DNA of 64,000 bases from Scalesia atractyloides. Lineage: Eukaryota > Streptophyta > Magnoliopsida > Asterales > Asteraceae. Shown here piece by piece: positions 10,673 to 21,950 of this stretch. A program made the position numbers and the translations under genes. Under the pieces are notes generated by a model. The model was not told the DNA's origin, did no database searches, and saw only the letters and a list, made by a program, of their open reading frames with translations. The stretch spans positions 25,808,249 to 25,872,248 of the forward strand of contig CAMTDV010000015.1 in the NCBI GenBank assembly GCA_947069175.1, written 5' to 3'. The stretch's first letter is position 1; every line of letters begins with the position of its first letter.

Positions 10673-12070
10673 AGGGTAAATTACAAAAAGTTGTCATGTT
10701 TATACAAAATTTTAAAGATTGTCCTTTGCCTTTTAAACTGATGAGATATACTTTATATTTTCAATCGTGCACGTTTGTCCTTTAGCCCTAACTCAGTTAT
10801 TTTTTCTGTTAAGTTAAATCAAAGAAGAGTAATTTAGTTTTTTTACCCGTTTATTTAAAAATATTGTAACAAATAAAACGAAAGTAAATTTAAAAAAACA
10901 AATTATTATTATAATATAAAACATATAAAACTCTTAACCCCCATCCCCACTCTTTACCCTTCTCTCTACCGCCACCACCCTCCACCACTTGCCACCACCT
11001 TCCACCACTATCAACAACCACATCTTCAGTCAAAACATATGCGTATTGGTAACCCTATTCAACTAATGTCCTTACACTTATCCCCCTTACGTCCATAATG
11101 TATGTGGACCTAAGTCATCATCACTCATCACTAGTAAACCCACACAAACTCACCAATAATATAGGAAGCCATTAGTGTACTTACGGCGTTCTGATATCAT
11201 CCTACGTCAAACAAGAACTTGAAAATGGATTCAACCTCTTCCACATCCAGAACATATCCCAAAAGAACGACTTCTTGAAGGAAAACTCCGGCTCCATTCG
11301 AGCCATTGTTCGAAACTCCAACGCCGGTGCTGACCGGTAGTTGTTCCACTCACTGCCCATCTTCGGCTATTTGTGAGCAATTTTCAGACAATAGCGGTCT
11401 CTAAATGATCTAAATGTGAGGATTATTTAATAATGTAACATAATTATGATATTCAAAAGCTAGGGTTTTTGGAGTACGTATATTTTTTCATTGTATCTTA
11501 TTCTTGGGCTGATTATGATTAATTAAGTCAGAAAATTGTGGATTTGTGGAGAAATATAAAAGACTGATGGAGGAAACGAGGGTTCCAGATTGTAGAGTGT
11601 TCTTCTAGAGAGTTTCCATAAGATTCTTTAAATTGAGAAAAAGAAGAAGGCGAAGATGGTGCAAGAGATTACGGAAGAGAAGATTCTTACAATAGAATTC
11701 CGAGACTGACTACAACGGTGTTAGTGGGACACTGACGACAACGGTGTTAGTCGCAATAGTGGTGGCAATTGGTGGTGGGGTGGGTGGTAACGGGGATAAA
11801 GGGGGGTGTGTCTTTAGAGAGAGAAAGGTAGGGTGGGTGGGTCTTAATTGTTTTTATTAATATTTTGTGCATTAAGATGCTAAACGATAGTAATACCCTT
11901 GCATGGGGTCTTTTTAACGAAAAAAGTTAACTTGGTTAGAACCAAAAGACGTAACTAGCAAGATTTGTAAATATAAATTACAAATATCATCAATTTAAAG
12001 ACAACGTACAATTTTTGAAATTTGGTATAAACATGAAAGACAATGTTTTTTTTTTGGTTAATTTACTCAC
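10673..12070. mobile_element. Mutator-like element with long inverted repeats (Pack-MULE-like)
   Basis: The two ends are inverted copies of each other over roughly 370 bp. The left starts AGGGTAAATTAC, the right read backwards GTGAGTAAATTAAC. Both continue with CATGTTTATACNAAATTT and, further in, with C-rich repeats of CCACCACC type. TAATTAATTA flanks both sides (10663-10672, 12071-12080), a plausible 9-10-bp duplication in AT-rich DNA. Long TIRs with 9-bp duplications are typical of Mutator-like elements. No transposase is present. The interior holds a host-gene fragment (11185-11379). Confidence 0.68.
11185..11379 (+). pseudogene. Captured fragment of a hydroxyphenylpyruvate reductase gene
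   Basis: The frame from 11185 reads like the N-terminal part of plant hydroxyphenylpyruvate reductase, a D-isomer 2-hydroxyacid dehydrogenase that reduces hydroxyphenylpyruvate. The pieces SYVKQELENGFNLF and SGSIRAIVRNSNAGADR are followed, after a TAG at 11338-11340, by LFHSLP, which corresponds to the family's AELIDSLPKLEIVSS segment. The stop stands where the family has Glu (GAG to TAG). A TGA follows near 11374. Only about 65 codons are present, with no NAD-binding or catalytic part, so it is a non-functional piece carried by the Mutator-like element. Identification is by eye from family memory. Confidence 0.7.
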
Positions 12071-12228
12071 TAATTAATTAGTAAAAAATGATTCAAGCTT
12101 GAGCTTGACAAAATACCCTAAATCTTTTTCTTTTCTATTTTTTAAATTAAAACAACTTATATATGTTGATACACTATGTATGTTGCCTACGTCATCGAGT
12201 CGTGTCAAGTTTGTAATAGGAGTTTAAC
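12071..12228. other. Short AT-rich spacer
   Basis: No gene or element boundary recognised between the Mutator-like element and the next LTR. Confidence 0.3.
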
Positions 12229-12564
12229 TGTTAGATTTTAAGTTGGTTTGTATGTATTACATCCGTACGGATGAGAGTTAGTCCGCACGGATGTGCCACA
12301 TCGTAAGGAAGTACCTCGGACCGCACGAAGGAGTCTAGAAGTTGTATAAATAGTCGTGAGGACTTAGTGTTTGGTAGATTTTGCAGAACTGATGGCGAAG
12401 CCCTGTCAAATTGATTTCCTGATTGTAACAAATTATTATATGAATGAAATCATTGAAAAATTAACTAATCTTGTACATGTTGCTTAAATATAACGAATTC
12501 CGCGCATTATGACTAGGTTATAGATATCATGGTAACATAACGTCAATGATCAAAGGGACTCACA
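12229..12564 (+). repeat. 5' LTR of a copia element (H)
   Basis: It starts TGTTAG and ends CACA two bases before a primer-binding site. A TATA box (TATAAATAG, 12345-12353) is preceded by a perfect 14-bp palindrome, CATCCGTACGGATG (12260-12273), and by a second copy of its right half (CCGCACGGATG, near 12283). About 336 bp. The LTR at 28627-29020 shares short landmarks (GAATTCCGC near the end), suggesting the same wider group. Confidence 0.8.
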
Positions 12565-12566
12565 AG

Positions 12567-12578
12567 TGGTATCAGAGC
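12567..12578 (+). other. Primer-binding site of element H
   Basis: TGGTATCAGAGC, continuing AGAAGGCT, complementary to initiator tRNA-Met. It marks the internal side of a 5' LTR. Confidence 0.85.
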
Positions 12579-12944
12579 AGAAGGCTGATATCTGAGACAT
12601 TCTAGAAGAATAGGACATTAGAAGACTTCTTTTTACTCATTTCTACTTATTTTCTTCATGTTTCACACATTTAACGGTTAAAATGGACTGATTTTTCCAA
12701 GGGTTATAAAAAACACATTTTTCACGAAGCCTCTGAAAATTCAGCTTAAAATTTAATCAGAATCATGCTAAAAATGTCAAAAAACGAGAAAACCTGATTT
12801 TCACTCTCGTGATTGAAGAAGAATACATCATTCCCACCGGGGAGAATGGTGAAAAGATTAGTATTACCTGTAAGTCCACTCAGTCCGAGGATCTCATTCA
12901 CGAACAAATCACTAGGTGTGTGAAATCCACCTAGCAATCACCAC
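12579..12944 (+). pseudogene. Leader and possible gag start of element H, cut by element Z
   Basis: After the primer-binding site a short stretch can be read as coding (EEEYIIPTGENGEKISITC, about 12816-12872), but it is broken by stops before and after. I do not recognise it as a specific gag. It ends at 12944, where the minus-strand LTR of Z begins. The rest of H is not found. Confidence 0.4.
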
Positions 12945-13446
12945 TGTAGGAAATTGTATAAGGAAACAAGATTGATGAGAGAAATAAGAGAATACACAAA
13001 GTATTCTTTGATGTAGAAGATGAATGACGTCACACACACAGTAGCCGCCGGACAAACACACACTCAATGATTAGGGTTTTCTTGGTGCAAAAACTTTCTA
13101 CAAAAGAACTGTTGTCTTGTCTATTCCATTAACAAGGCCCAAGGCCCACGATAACAAAAACTCGGATTAACCACAAATGGTTAAGTCCGGACTACACTAA
13201 ACAACTTAAATCCGGACTTGGGAACTACATACCCAAGTTCGGTATACATATAAAACTCGGACATATACTAAACTCGGAAACATAGAGTAAACAAGGACTC
13301 CGGATTAGGCGCTATACCCTAATCCGGACAAACATACAAACTGAAATAACACTAAAGTCGGACACATTCAATAGATTACAAGAATTACTAAAAGACCCTT
13401 CTAGATTAAAGAGGCTGCACTTATCACACTAAAGTGTATTAATTAA
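12945..13446 (-). repeat. 3' LTR of Sirevirus Z
   Basis: On the plus strand it begins TGTAGG at 12945. The other end is either CTTATCACA at 13428 or nearer the polypurine tract at 13447. It contains AGTCCGGACT (13194-13203), a perfect 10-bp palindrome, and an 11-8-11 inverted repeat at 13299-13328 (arms TCCGGATTAGG / CCTAATCCGGA). A weak TATA-like stretch for the minus strand lies near 13250. The same TCCGGA core recurs about 20 times in the spacer of this element. Confidence 0.65.
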
Positions 13447-13458
13447 CTCCCCCTTGAT
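13447..13458 (-). other. Polypurine tract of Sirevirus Z
   Basis: CTCCCCCTTGAT on the plus strand, which is ATCAAGGGGGAG on the element's strand, next to the 3' LTR. Confidence 0.65.
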
Positions 13459-13588
13459 CACTGAAAAATCTTCGAGTTGATCTTGAAATCTTCAGTCTTG
13501 TTTCGAATACTCGCTTCCTGCCCAGACCTGATTCTTTACACAGAATTGAACTACCTTGATAAATTGATTGGCCAAATGACGGTCTTCT

Positions 13589-16500
13589 TCAAGATACTTC
13601 AATGGCAAGGGACGAAGCTTTCTCGGAATGCTCTACCTTCAAGTTAACCAGCCAAATTGGATCCAAGATCCGGACAATCTCTTCCGTCACAACTTTCAGT
13701 GTAATCACCGCTTCTTCAGTTTTTCCATCTAGATACCAATAACCTATACCATCGATCTTATCAAGATCAAACTTGTGCATAGGGATTTTACGGAGGCATC
13801 TAGCAGGAGGATAAACCATCTTCCACACATGCTTCCATGTGAACTTATTCACGGACTTAATGACTCGTCCAACGGTAGGGTTGAAGGTCTTCCATTTGCT
13901 TTCTCGACTCTCCGCAACCAAATGAGGAATTAAACCTCTAATACTAGCAACATTTGTGTGGTTGTTGAGATTCTGCTAGGCAAGATGATGTAAGTCATGA
14001 GCAGGAAGAGTCTATAGGAATTTGGCCCATGGCCTGAAGTACTGAACCCCATCGGTATGTTTGATCTTTACTAAGTTGTGTTGTTGATCAAATCCCGGCT
14101 TCAAATCTTTCCTGAATGCTCACCTCTGGTGTTAATATATCTCTTCCTTTGAGTTTCATCTGGAAGAGTTTTAAACCACTTGTGAGCCGCCATACGAACT
14201 TTTTCAGGGACATGAACGGGATTCGCGATTTTATCCGGCATAGCATCACCAAACACTTAGCTTCGTAGATCATCGACGTTTACCTTTAAAGAATGATACT
14301 CAATCCTTTTTCCCTTTCCTGTTTCGATAACTCGAACTTGCCAGCAAGATCGTCATCTATCTTCCAATATTCCACTAGACCTTCTATCACATCACCATCA
14401 TCTAAGACCAAATCTTTAGCAAGATCCAACTAAGAATCAGACATAACACCTGTATCAGCATCAGTGGGGCCTTTGTTTTCCTCGACACCAGCTTCGGAAG
14501 ACTCCCCCTCAGCCTGAGCAGAGGGTACTGTTTCAGAAGCACGTGTGCTCCGTGGCTGCTCCCCTTGTAACGCCGCTTCGAGATCCTCGTCTTTGTCAAG
14601 ATCGTCACGGATTTTTTTAAGCTCATCAATCTTGCACTGAGCTTGCACTTAAAAATCCGTATTCTTCCCCTGAGCTTGCACTTGAAAATCCGTATTCTTC
14701 CCCTGAGCAGCAAGGAGTGACACAAGATCCGATACAATCTGTAGAAGCTGATTGGCAGCCCTGATCAAGGTTTCGTGTCGGGCAGAAGAATGAGCATCCC
14801 GTTTCATGAGGTTTCCCAACTGAACACCCTAATCTTTAGACTAATGGAACAAATGTGTCATCTGCTAATCCCGCATTGTGTCCTTCTTCTTGTAGTACTC
14901 GAGCTCTCGTTGCTGACGTTGAATCTGTTCTTGATGATTTCTCATGACAGTAACAGCATCCAGAAACTTAGTACGAACAAACTCTTGAAAATTTTGTCCT
15001 TGACCTACACCTGTTGTCCCCGTAGGTCTTGGAGTAGAAGCAGACGCCTTTGGTTGAGAAACAGAAGGTCTAGGACCAGATGGTTGAGGAACAGTTGGTC
15101 TTGGCACCTTGCTTCTTTTGCATAGTAGGACTAGGATCGAAGGCAGCATTCGGACGGACTTTACAGGCCTTAGATGCTCCGGTCGTAGGAGGTGTCTGCT
15201 TTGACTTCTTAGTGCCAGAAGAACTCTTAACAACCGGAGAACCCGGTCATACAAAGCTTTGAGAAGCACTCGGCGGCATACCTAAAAAGGTCGTAGGCAA
15301 AGGTGGCAGAGAAGAACCTTCCGACAAGGCAAAAAAATTACCCGTACCCATCGGAGAAGAAAGTGAACCAAACAAAGGCATAGTGGGAATAGCAGAAGAC
15401 AATACTGGCATAGAAGGTGCCACAGAAGTGGTAATGCTAATGGACTCTACAGAAGGAGTAGTCAGAATCGAAGCGATAATATATTGAAGAGAAATTGATC
15501 TTCCTTGAATAGAGAGACCGCTGGTAACTGAAGTAATAAATGCATCCGAAGAAACATCAACCGAAGTAACTTCAGTACTTGAAACCTGAACAACCAAGCT
15601 ACCAAAGACACATCGTCGTTTGTACGTCCTGATTGGAGGTGCCATACTAACAGCACCTGAATCAGAAGGATGACGGTCTTCATCGTTATCATCATCCGAT
15701 GAAGAACTAAACGTAATCGAATCCAAATCATTTAACTTGATATTCCAAGCAGCTAAACGTAAACCCCATTCGGAAGAGGGACCAAAGGAAGTAACCTTGG
15801 CGCGAAATAAATCAAGTTGTTCCCTCTCATCAGGTGAAATCTGGTTTCGCAGATCCTTTTGCATTAACTGAAGATATTTCTTTTCGGTTAACATATCATC
15901 ATCAGATTCATCTATAATGCGCTTCCCTTTATCGACAGCTCAGAAGACGAACCAGCTTCCAGAGCCGCATCAAGTTCCAAAATCATCGGATCAGTTTCGA
16001 CGGAAACACTTGGTGTCGAAGATGTAACAACAGGTTCATCAACAACAACATTTTCTGCAACTGGAATCTCAATAACCGGTTCTGCTACAGGTTCAGGCAC
16101 ATGTATATTAATCGGTGTTTGTTGAAGATCAACTTAAGGTTGAACAACCACGGGTTCCTCATAATCTGGAGCATCTTCATTTTCACCATCTCCAAAGATT
16201 TATGCAATGCCATTTTGGATATTTATCCAGTCTGGTCATTTTCAGGATTGTAGTTATCCTGAACAATTGCACCAAGCAAAGGATGAGGGACAGGGAGGAC
16301 ATTTGAATGCTTTATCACTTTAGCTTTCATACAGTCTTTAATAATATGTGGATGCATGGTGGTCTGAGCGTAAAAAGGTAACTGAGCATCAAGTGGAAGG
16401 TTTGGCAATAAGTGACGGAAAATTAGCGTAAGGAATCTTAGATAAGGAATCATCAATCGCTTGTCATCCTCCCGCAGTGCCATATGAGTTTTAAAAGCAT

Positions 16501-17103
16501 GAAGAATCATGAGAGAGAAGTTGTTTGGTTGATTAAAGGTTAACCCGATCATTGCTTAGAAGTTCTTGTCCCATACCGTCCATCCCAGATTTCCGAGGAG
16601 CTAACGCCTGCATTATCACATGATAAAAATATCTCTGTTGCCAATAAGCATGCCATTGAAAATTTGCTTCTTACAAAAAGAACCCACATATCCAAACGCT
16701 CGAGCCCCTCGTTCACGAATCTCCTTCGAATAACAAGTGCTTCCATGATCCAAGTCTCCGAATCGTAAAGCCGCATGAATAACGGCTTTAGTGATGTCAA
16801 TTTAATTTCCATGAATAGTTGCTTCAACAGTATTGTCCACAGTTCAAGCCGTACGCCAAAAGTCTTGAACGTATGCTCTCACTTGGTGAACTTCTTCGGA
16901 AATTGCGAAACTAATTCTTGAATTTCAAAGAAAACGAATAATTTGAGCAAAACTAGCAGCACCACAAATATTTTCATTCAATAGCGCTATCTGATTGTGA
17001 TAGCTGAAAAACTCCCAAAAAGGACCAGGCGGAGCGGCTGCTGCTACAAGTTGTGCTCCCTATTAACCTCCCTGTTGTTGATCAGCTGGTTGGTCTGCCA
17101 TAT
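13589..17103 (-). pseudogene. Sirevirus extra ORF of element Z, decayed
   Basis: Probable start ATG at 17099-17101, just after a splice acceptor; the frame begins MADQPADQQQGG and soon meets two stops. Pieces then follow in several frames to 13589, about 1,170 codons in all. The N-terminal domain is visible at 16827-16223 with the family landmark PYLRFLTLIF. The middle (15894-14402) is Ser/Thr- and acid-rich with charged helical stretches. The C-terminus carries VRILDPIWLVNL (about 13690-13650), which matches IRILDPMWLFKL in the extra ORF of element Y. I know no biochemical role. Its place after pol is where some Sireviruses carry an env-like gene, but I see no clear signal peptide or fusion segment. 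Confidence 0.7.
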
Positions 17104-18378
17104 CTGTAACATATACAAGGATAATAGAAACAAGTGCATCAGATTTGTTAATGGTTTAAACAACATACAGAAGGCAGTAGACACACAGTTAACTGCTACT
17201 ATAACTTGTGAAATAAATTTTAACATTGAAACACAATGATTTTGACTAACATTGCAAAAATCCGGAAAATATTTAAGGAATGAGACAAAAATAATGAGAG
17301 TTAAATCCGGGTCCTTGCTAAAACCCGGACACACTTTGTTTTGTTATAAACCCAGAGACCATATGTAACTTAGGTAATCTAGAAACGCAAATAATTCCGG
17401 AACATATGAAACATTATAAATGAAAACACGGAGACAGTTAGTGGTTTTAATCCCGGAAAGCTAATTAACAGTTGGAAATCTGGAAACAATACATGGTGTC
17501 AAACAAACTCGGAGGACATAAAGTCTATTTGTAAAAAGCGGAATGATTAGCATCATCCCCGGAAACCCGTAACAGTACAAACCCGGATAAATTCGGAAAA
17601 CAATTAACCATTAAAAACCCGGAAACCAATTAACAACTTAACCCCAGAAACCGGAAACTGTCGTCAAAAACCCCTAGATAAAATTATTTCAACCAAAACC
17701 CGGACCACAGTTGCTTTAAATCCGGAGAGGTAAACCCGGAGATTGATAAGGGTTCATAAAACCCGGAACAGTTTTCTATGGAAACTGTTTAAATCCGGAC
17801 CAAACCCAGTTTGTACTTCATCATCAAAACTGAGGAATCACTTCTCCGAACATATAGAGACGAAACCCAGTTTCTTTGAGGTACAAACAACAAATTTCTA
17901 TAAAAGCTTTTCAAGATCAAAAAGCAACTTTTTTCAAAAACTCTTTGTCTTCCTCAAGAAGATCGCATCAAAAACTCCCGCCAAGAACACAAGCAAAAAC
18001 CCAAGTTAAAGGTTGAACAAGTATGCATATAAACAAACAATGACAAGCAAAACGCTATCTAAACATACCGAAATCATCTAAAAAACAATCACAACCTTTC
18101 AAAAATCAAACCCCATTATCAAGAACACCAAGTTCTTGAAGATGAGACAAAAACCCCAAACTTTGAATCAAAAAAACCCTAACTTAGTTCAAACAAAGCA
18201 AACAAACATTCAAGTAACAGTTAATTTCAAACACATAAACATAACTTTATCAAGCATTCACTATATAACCAGATATAATCAACTCATATGAACACCAAGT
18301 TCAAGACAAGCCCTAGAAATCTTATTGATTAAGCAATCCTTGAGAAGATGAACAAGATTATGGATGAAAAACACATAC
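17104..18378 (-). other. Putative 5'-leader intron of the Z extra ORF
   Basis: On the minus strand the donor AG|GTATGTGT (18379/18378) and the acceptor ...ATGTTACAG (17104-17106), two bases before the ATG, fit plant splice sites. The intron would be 1,275 bp. It holds many copies of TCCGGA, CCCGGA and related half-palindromes, the same core as in the LTR of this element. Confidence 0.5.
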
Positions 18379-18530
18379 CTGAGATGTTTAGATGCTAAGA
18401 TAAACTAGAGGATTGAACTTCACACAGAGATTTAAAGAATAAAGATTTGTGTTAACTTGGTTTTTTTTTGAGCGAGTGAGGAACAGGGAATTCAGAATTA
18501 TATGATATGAGAGAAACTGACTGTTAACAC

Positions 18531-18543
18531 TATTTATATATAT
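18531..18543 (-). promoter_or_regulatory. Candidate internal TATA box for the Z extra ORF
   Basis: TATATATAAATA on the minus strand, about 150 bp before the putative splice donor. Together with the donor it would give a short non-coding first exon. The prediction rests on position and sequence only. Confidence 0.45.
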
Positions 18544-19119
18544 GTAAAACCGGGACCCTCCCTAGGTAACCCAGAAAAGAACGAAACTTTAGAGATGAAG
18601 GAAAGTCGGAGAACTTATTCGAAAAGGCGAAACTCGGAACCAATTCTGTTTTGTAAAACCCGGAATCAACTAAAGATCTCAAACCCGGAAATTTCTAAAT
18701 CCTTTAACTTAGCAAAAGTTTCACTTTTTTACCCTTAAATTTTGAATTATAATACAACTTGCCGTAATTTTTACCAAACGTCCTTTTGACGAGAAAATTT
18801 TTACACTTAGATGAAGCTGCACCACCGATTTTCAATGAAAAAGACTTATTTTATAGTTACCTGACCTGATGTTTTAACACCTTCTTAAAAGAATACTCAC
18901 AACCCCACGAGGCAAAATTTTTTTGATATTTTTCATTTTTGACAACTAAAGGAAACTAAAATTACGAGAATATTTACACTAACAATATTTTTGTCAAGTC
19001 GGAGCAAGGAGATCATATCGGTTTTTCTGTCAATATCCAACACAAACTTATAGGATTCGGGTGAGGCACTTAGAATGATATTAACAGTTTAAGACGTTCA
19101 ATGTATTGTGATCCACTTA
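18544..19119 (-). other. Spacer of element Z, no gene seen
   Basis: AT-rich non-coding DNA between the internal TATA box and the conserved spacer block. It contains further CCCGGA and TCGGAG half-sites at 18548-18690. Confidence 0.4.
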
Positions 19120-19360
19120 AGCTTTAGCACGCTTTTGAACACTGCTTTCGAGATATGCGATTAAGTGTATTAGTTACTGATTGTGACTATGTTTACCCAC
19201 CTCAGAGTATACTCCCGTGTCAAAACTACCAAACATTGCATCTTACAGGTTAGTATATCTGAAAAATCTCTGTATCCGGCTAAATGCAATACCTTTAGAG
19301 TTCAGGTTAGTGTCACCACACCGACATAGATATTAAGGCTCGACTTACAGGTGGTGTACC
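19120..19360 (-). other. Conserved non-coding block in the Z spacer
   Basis: This stretch aligns by eye with 47945-48190 in element Y over about 230 bp. Both contain CTCAGANTATACTCCC, CATCTTACANGTNAGTAT, CTGTATC, CAGGTTA and AAGGCTCGACTT in the same order and with similar spacing. Neither copy has a long ORF. The flanking spacer of the two elements is much less alike. Confidence 0.65.
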
Positions 19361-19394
19361 ATGTTAAGGGGAAGCTCGTACGAAGTTAATGACA

Positions 19395-21140
19395 AATAGC
19401 ATCACATAAGAGTATTCCAAGTATACAAATCACGTACTACGTATCTTAGCATGTATGATGGATTGTTTGTGTTTGCATAAAGTATAAGTGTTGGTTGTGT
19501 AATTTGATAGGTAAACATGTTGCACCCAAAAGTGTAAAGCGTAAAAAGGGTGTTCGAGTGTACTCACGGTTTTGCAAAGCTTCCTTTGTTGAATCTCGTG
19601 AAGAGTTTAGTTGATTGGAGAACGGAACACCGAGTAATCCTACACGAGGAAACGTAGGTGTGTGAGTATTGGAATGATAACGGAGGATTTGGATTAGGAG
19701 TTTAAAGTATGTGAAAAGTATGTATTCGAGAAAGTAATTATCTAGACGTTAACACTCGTTTTAACACTATAAACCCCGTAGGGTGTTTGTGATTTCATGG
19801 GTCATGCCCATTAGAATCGTAACGAGGAGGTGAAGTCCTAGATAATATAACCTAATATTAGGACAAGTAACCATATGATCATTGTCAAACGTTCGGTTAT
19901 GTATAAGTCTATTCATGTATAAATTATATAATATATATTAAGTTCATCATATATGTCATAGATTATCAAAGAATTCATGCATGGAGGTAGGATGATAAGC
20001 ATCCATTAAACCTCTTTCGTAAGATTCACCAATACAAAAATTGTCACAAGGACAATTTGGATAGTCATGAATGGAATAAAAGAAATACTTCACTAAACTA
20101 TATATCTACGAAATGGCAACGTTTGGAGACGTGTCGTAGCCTTGTTACTCAATTGAAGGTCGAACATATTTTAGTTGTTAACTTAGAAATCATCAAGTGA
20201 GGTGGTGATTGAAAGTAGGATAGCCAAAGCTTCCAAGTAATCACACCTATACCAAAACACAAGCTTTGTCAAGCTTGAATGGTTTCAACACTTGTGGGTA
20301 AAACCCTTTACAAAACAGAAAGTTTAGAGATATTTTACACCTCCTAATTTGTATCAAACAACTCTAGCTAACTCACTAATCATGGGTTTGATTAGAGGCA
20401 CAAGTAGCACAAGTTTGTTTAGTAAAGAGTATGTTTAAATAAAGTTTACAAGTTCATCTTCCAAAACAGAAAGTTTGGCCTTGAAAATGGTATTCCTCCA
20501 CCTTGGTTTTCCATAGAAAATCTATGGTAACATCTCTAGAGGCTTTACAAACTTTGTTGAGGAAGAAGAAGTGAAGAAAACATGAAAATATTGAAGTTAC
20601 AAGAAATTAAAAACAAGCAGAAAGTTTTGCTGCACTTTGGCCTCTATTTAGGTGTGGTTTCACCTTAGTTTGCACAAGCAAACTTGTGAAAACCTTCCTA
20701 GAGGTTGTCCAAGTGTTGTAGAAGAAGAAACAAGGAAGAATAGCAGGAGAAGTGAGTTAGAACTCACTAAAAAATCAGATTTGCTGTTGTGTTTTTTTGG
20801 AAGTATTTAGTGATTTAAAGAGTGTTTTGGGAGGCTTGGAGGCTTTGTAAAGTGGAAAAATGGCTGGAATATAAGAGATACTTATAGGGAAAGGATTAGG
20901 GTTTAAGTGGGCTGGGTTTTAGACAAGATTAGGGAGAGTTTAAACTTGAAACAAGTCCACTAAACCCAACACAAAGCTGTCTAATAGGGGCTGCCATTTT
21001 TTTATTTTTTTTATTTTTTTGTTAGTTAATGTTATAAATTAGGTTAATAGATGTTATATATTATATACATAACATATATTATCATTTGGTAACCTCTTTT
21101 AGGTGTTTGGTCATTATAATCTCATGGTTATGAAGGAACT
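19395..21140 (-). repeat. Gypsy (Tekay-like) LTR G3, larger part
   Basis: Read on the minus strand it carries the block found in the two other gypsy LTRs: GTGAGTACACTCGAACACCC, then TTTTGGGTG and CAACATGT (about 19575-19510). The LTR starts on the minus strand at 23692 with TGTAACGCCTCGC and is interrupted by organelle DNA. Its far end, expected as GGGTGTGACA, is missing near 19380, so it is truncated there. A motif AGCTCGTACGAAGTT lies at the edge (19374-19388). No gene seen. Confidence 0.6.
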
Positions 21141-21146
21141 AAATGA

Positions 21147-21950
21147 CAATTTATTCCTATAGAATAAGACAATTGAATTGGAAATATCGACAAATTCTTG
21201 CGGAGTCCAAAGAAATGAAAATAAATAAAAGGGGGTCAACTTGTTCCAATTTCATCTCTATTGAATTTGAATATCAGAATAGCGGATATAGTCATAATTC
21301 AATGGGTCAGGTCAACTTATTTTTCCTTTATTTATTTCTAATCTTTACAATGGATTTCATTGGCCTAATTGAAAATAGGAAGATTTGGTGATTCAACAGA
21401 TGAATTATCATGATTTGTGATAACTAATATAATAGAACTCATTAGATTATAATATTATACAGTTGGTTACTTTTTTATCCCTATTAAGAACATCGCTATT
21501 CTTCATATGAAAATACTACGACTGAAAAAGACCAAACAAAGCCCCTTGTCGGGTTTGAACCGAGGGCTTACGCGTTACCATGGGATTACTCTACCAATGA
21601 GTTAACAAAAGGGCTTGCTTCATTGAATTCCTCAACGGGTCGCTGTACTAGGTAAGTAAAATAGATCTTCTTATATAAGAAGCCCAGCTACACATATACA
21701 GAAGCGCCTCGACAAAAGGTCCATTTATATATAATAATTGCATTGTAGCGGGTGGTAAAGTGTGATTCATTCTAAGAACCCCCATAATAGTTAAGGGGTC
21801 TTTCGGTTCGATTCATATTCCGATAAAAACTTTATTTCATTTAAAGGATTAAATCCTTTACCTTTCAATGACACATTCAAGGAAAATCGATTATGATTAT
21901 GATTATGATTTTGAATTCAAATCGTTGGTTGTCTACTAGAGCTGCGGAAC
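21147..21950. other. Plastid-like DNA insertion (trnT region)
   Basis: Sequence with the character of the plastid trnT-GGU neighbourhood: a recognisable but mutated trnT (21541-21614), AT-rich flanks of plastid spacer type, and a short ATT/ATG microsatellite at 21890-21915. The exact ends are estimated. It is either a direct plastid insertion or plastid DNA that first sat in the mitochondrial genome. Confidence 0.6.
21541..21614 (-). pseudogene. trnT-GGU: Relic of plastid trnT-GGU
   Basis: The minus strand reads GCCCTTTTGTTAACTCATTG at the 5' end and closes with AAGGGGC, which pairs with the first seven bases (one G-U). The T arm (GGTTCAAACC) is present and the loop holds GGT as anticodon (CCATGGTAA). 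The anticodon stem is broken by several changes and the D arm has extra bases, so it is unlikely to be a working tRNA. Confidence 0.72.

Larger units (their letters stand above)
12945..19370 (-). mobile_element. Sirevirus-like copia element Z (3' half)
   Basis: Read on the minus strand: a non-coding spacer with a block shared with element Y, a TATA box and 5' intron, the extra ORF, a polypurine tract, and the 3' LTR at 12945. It inserted into element H. Pol is missing. The gag remnant at 23834-25286, on the same strand, may be its 5' part, separated by the gypsy LTR G3, the organelle insertion and a deletion. Confidence 0.7.
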
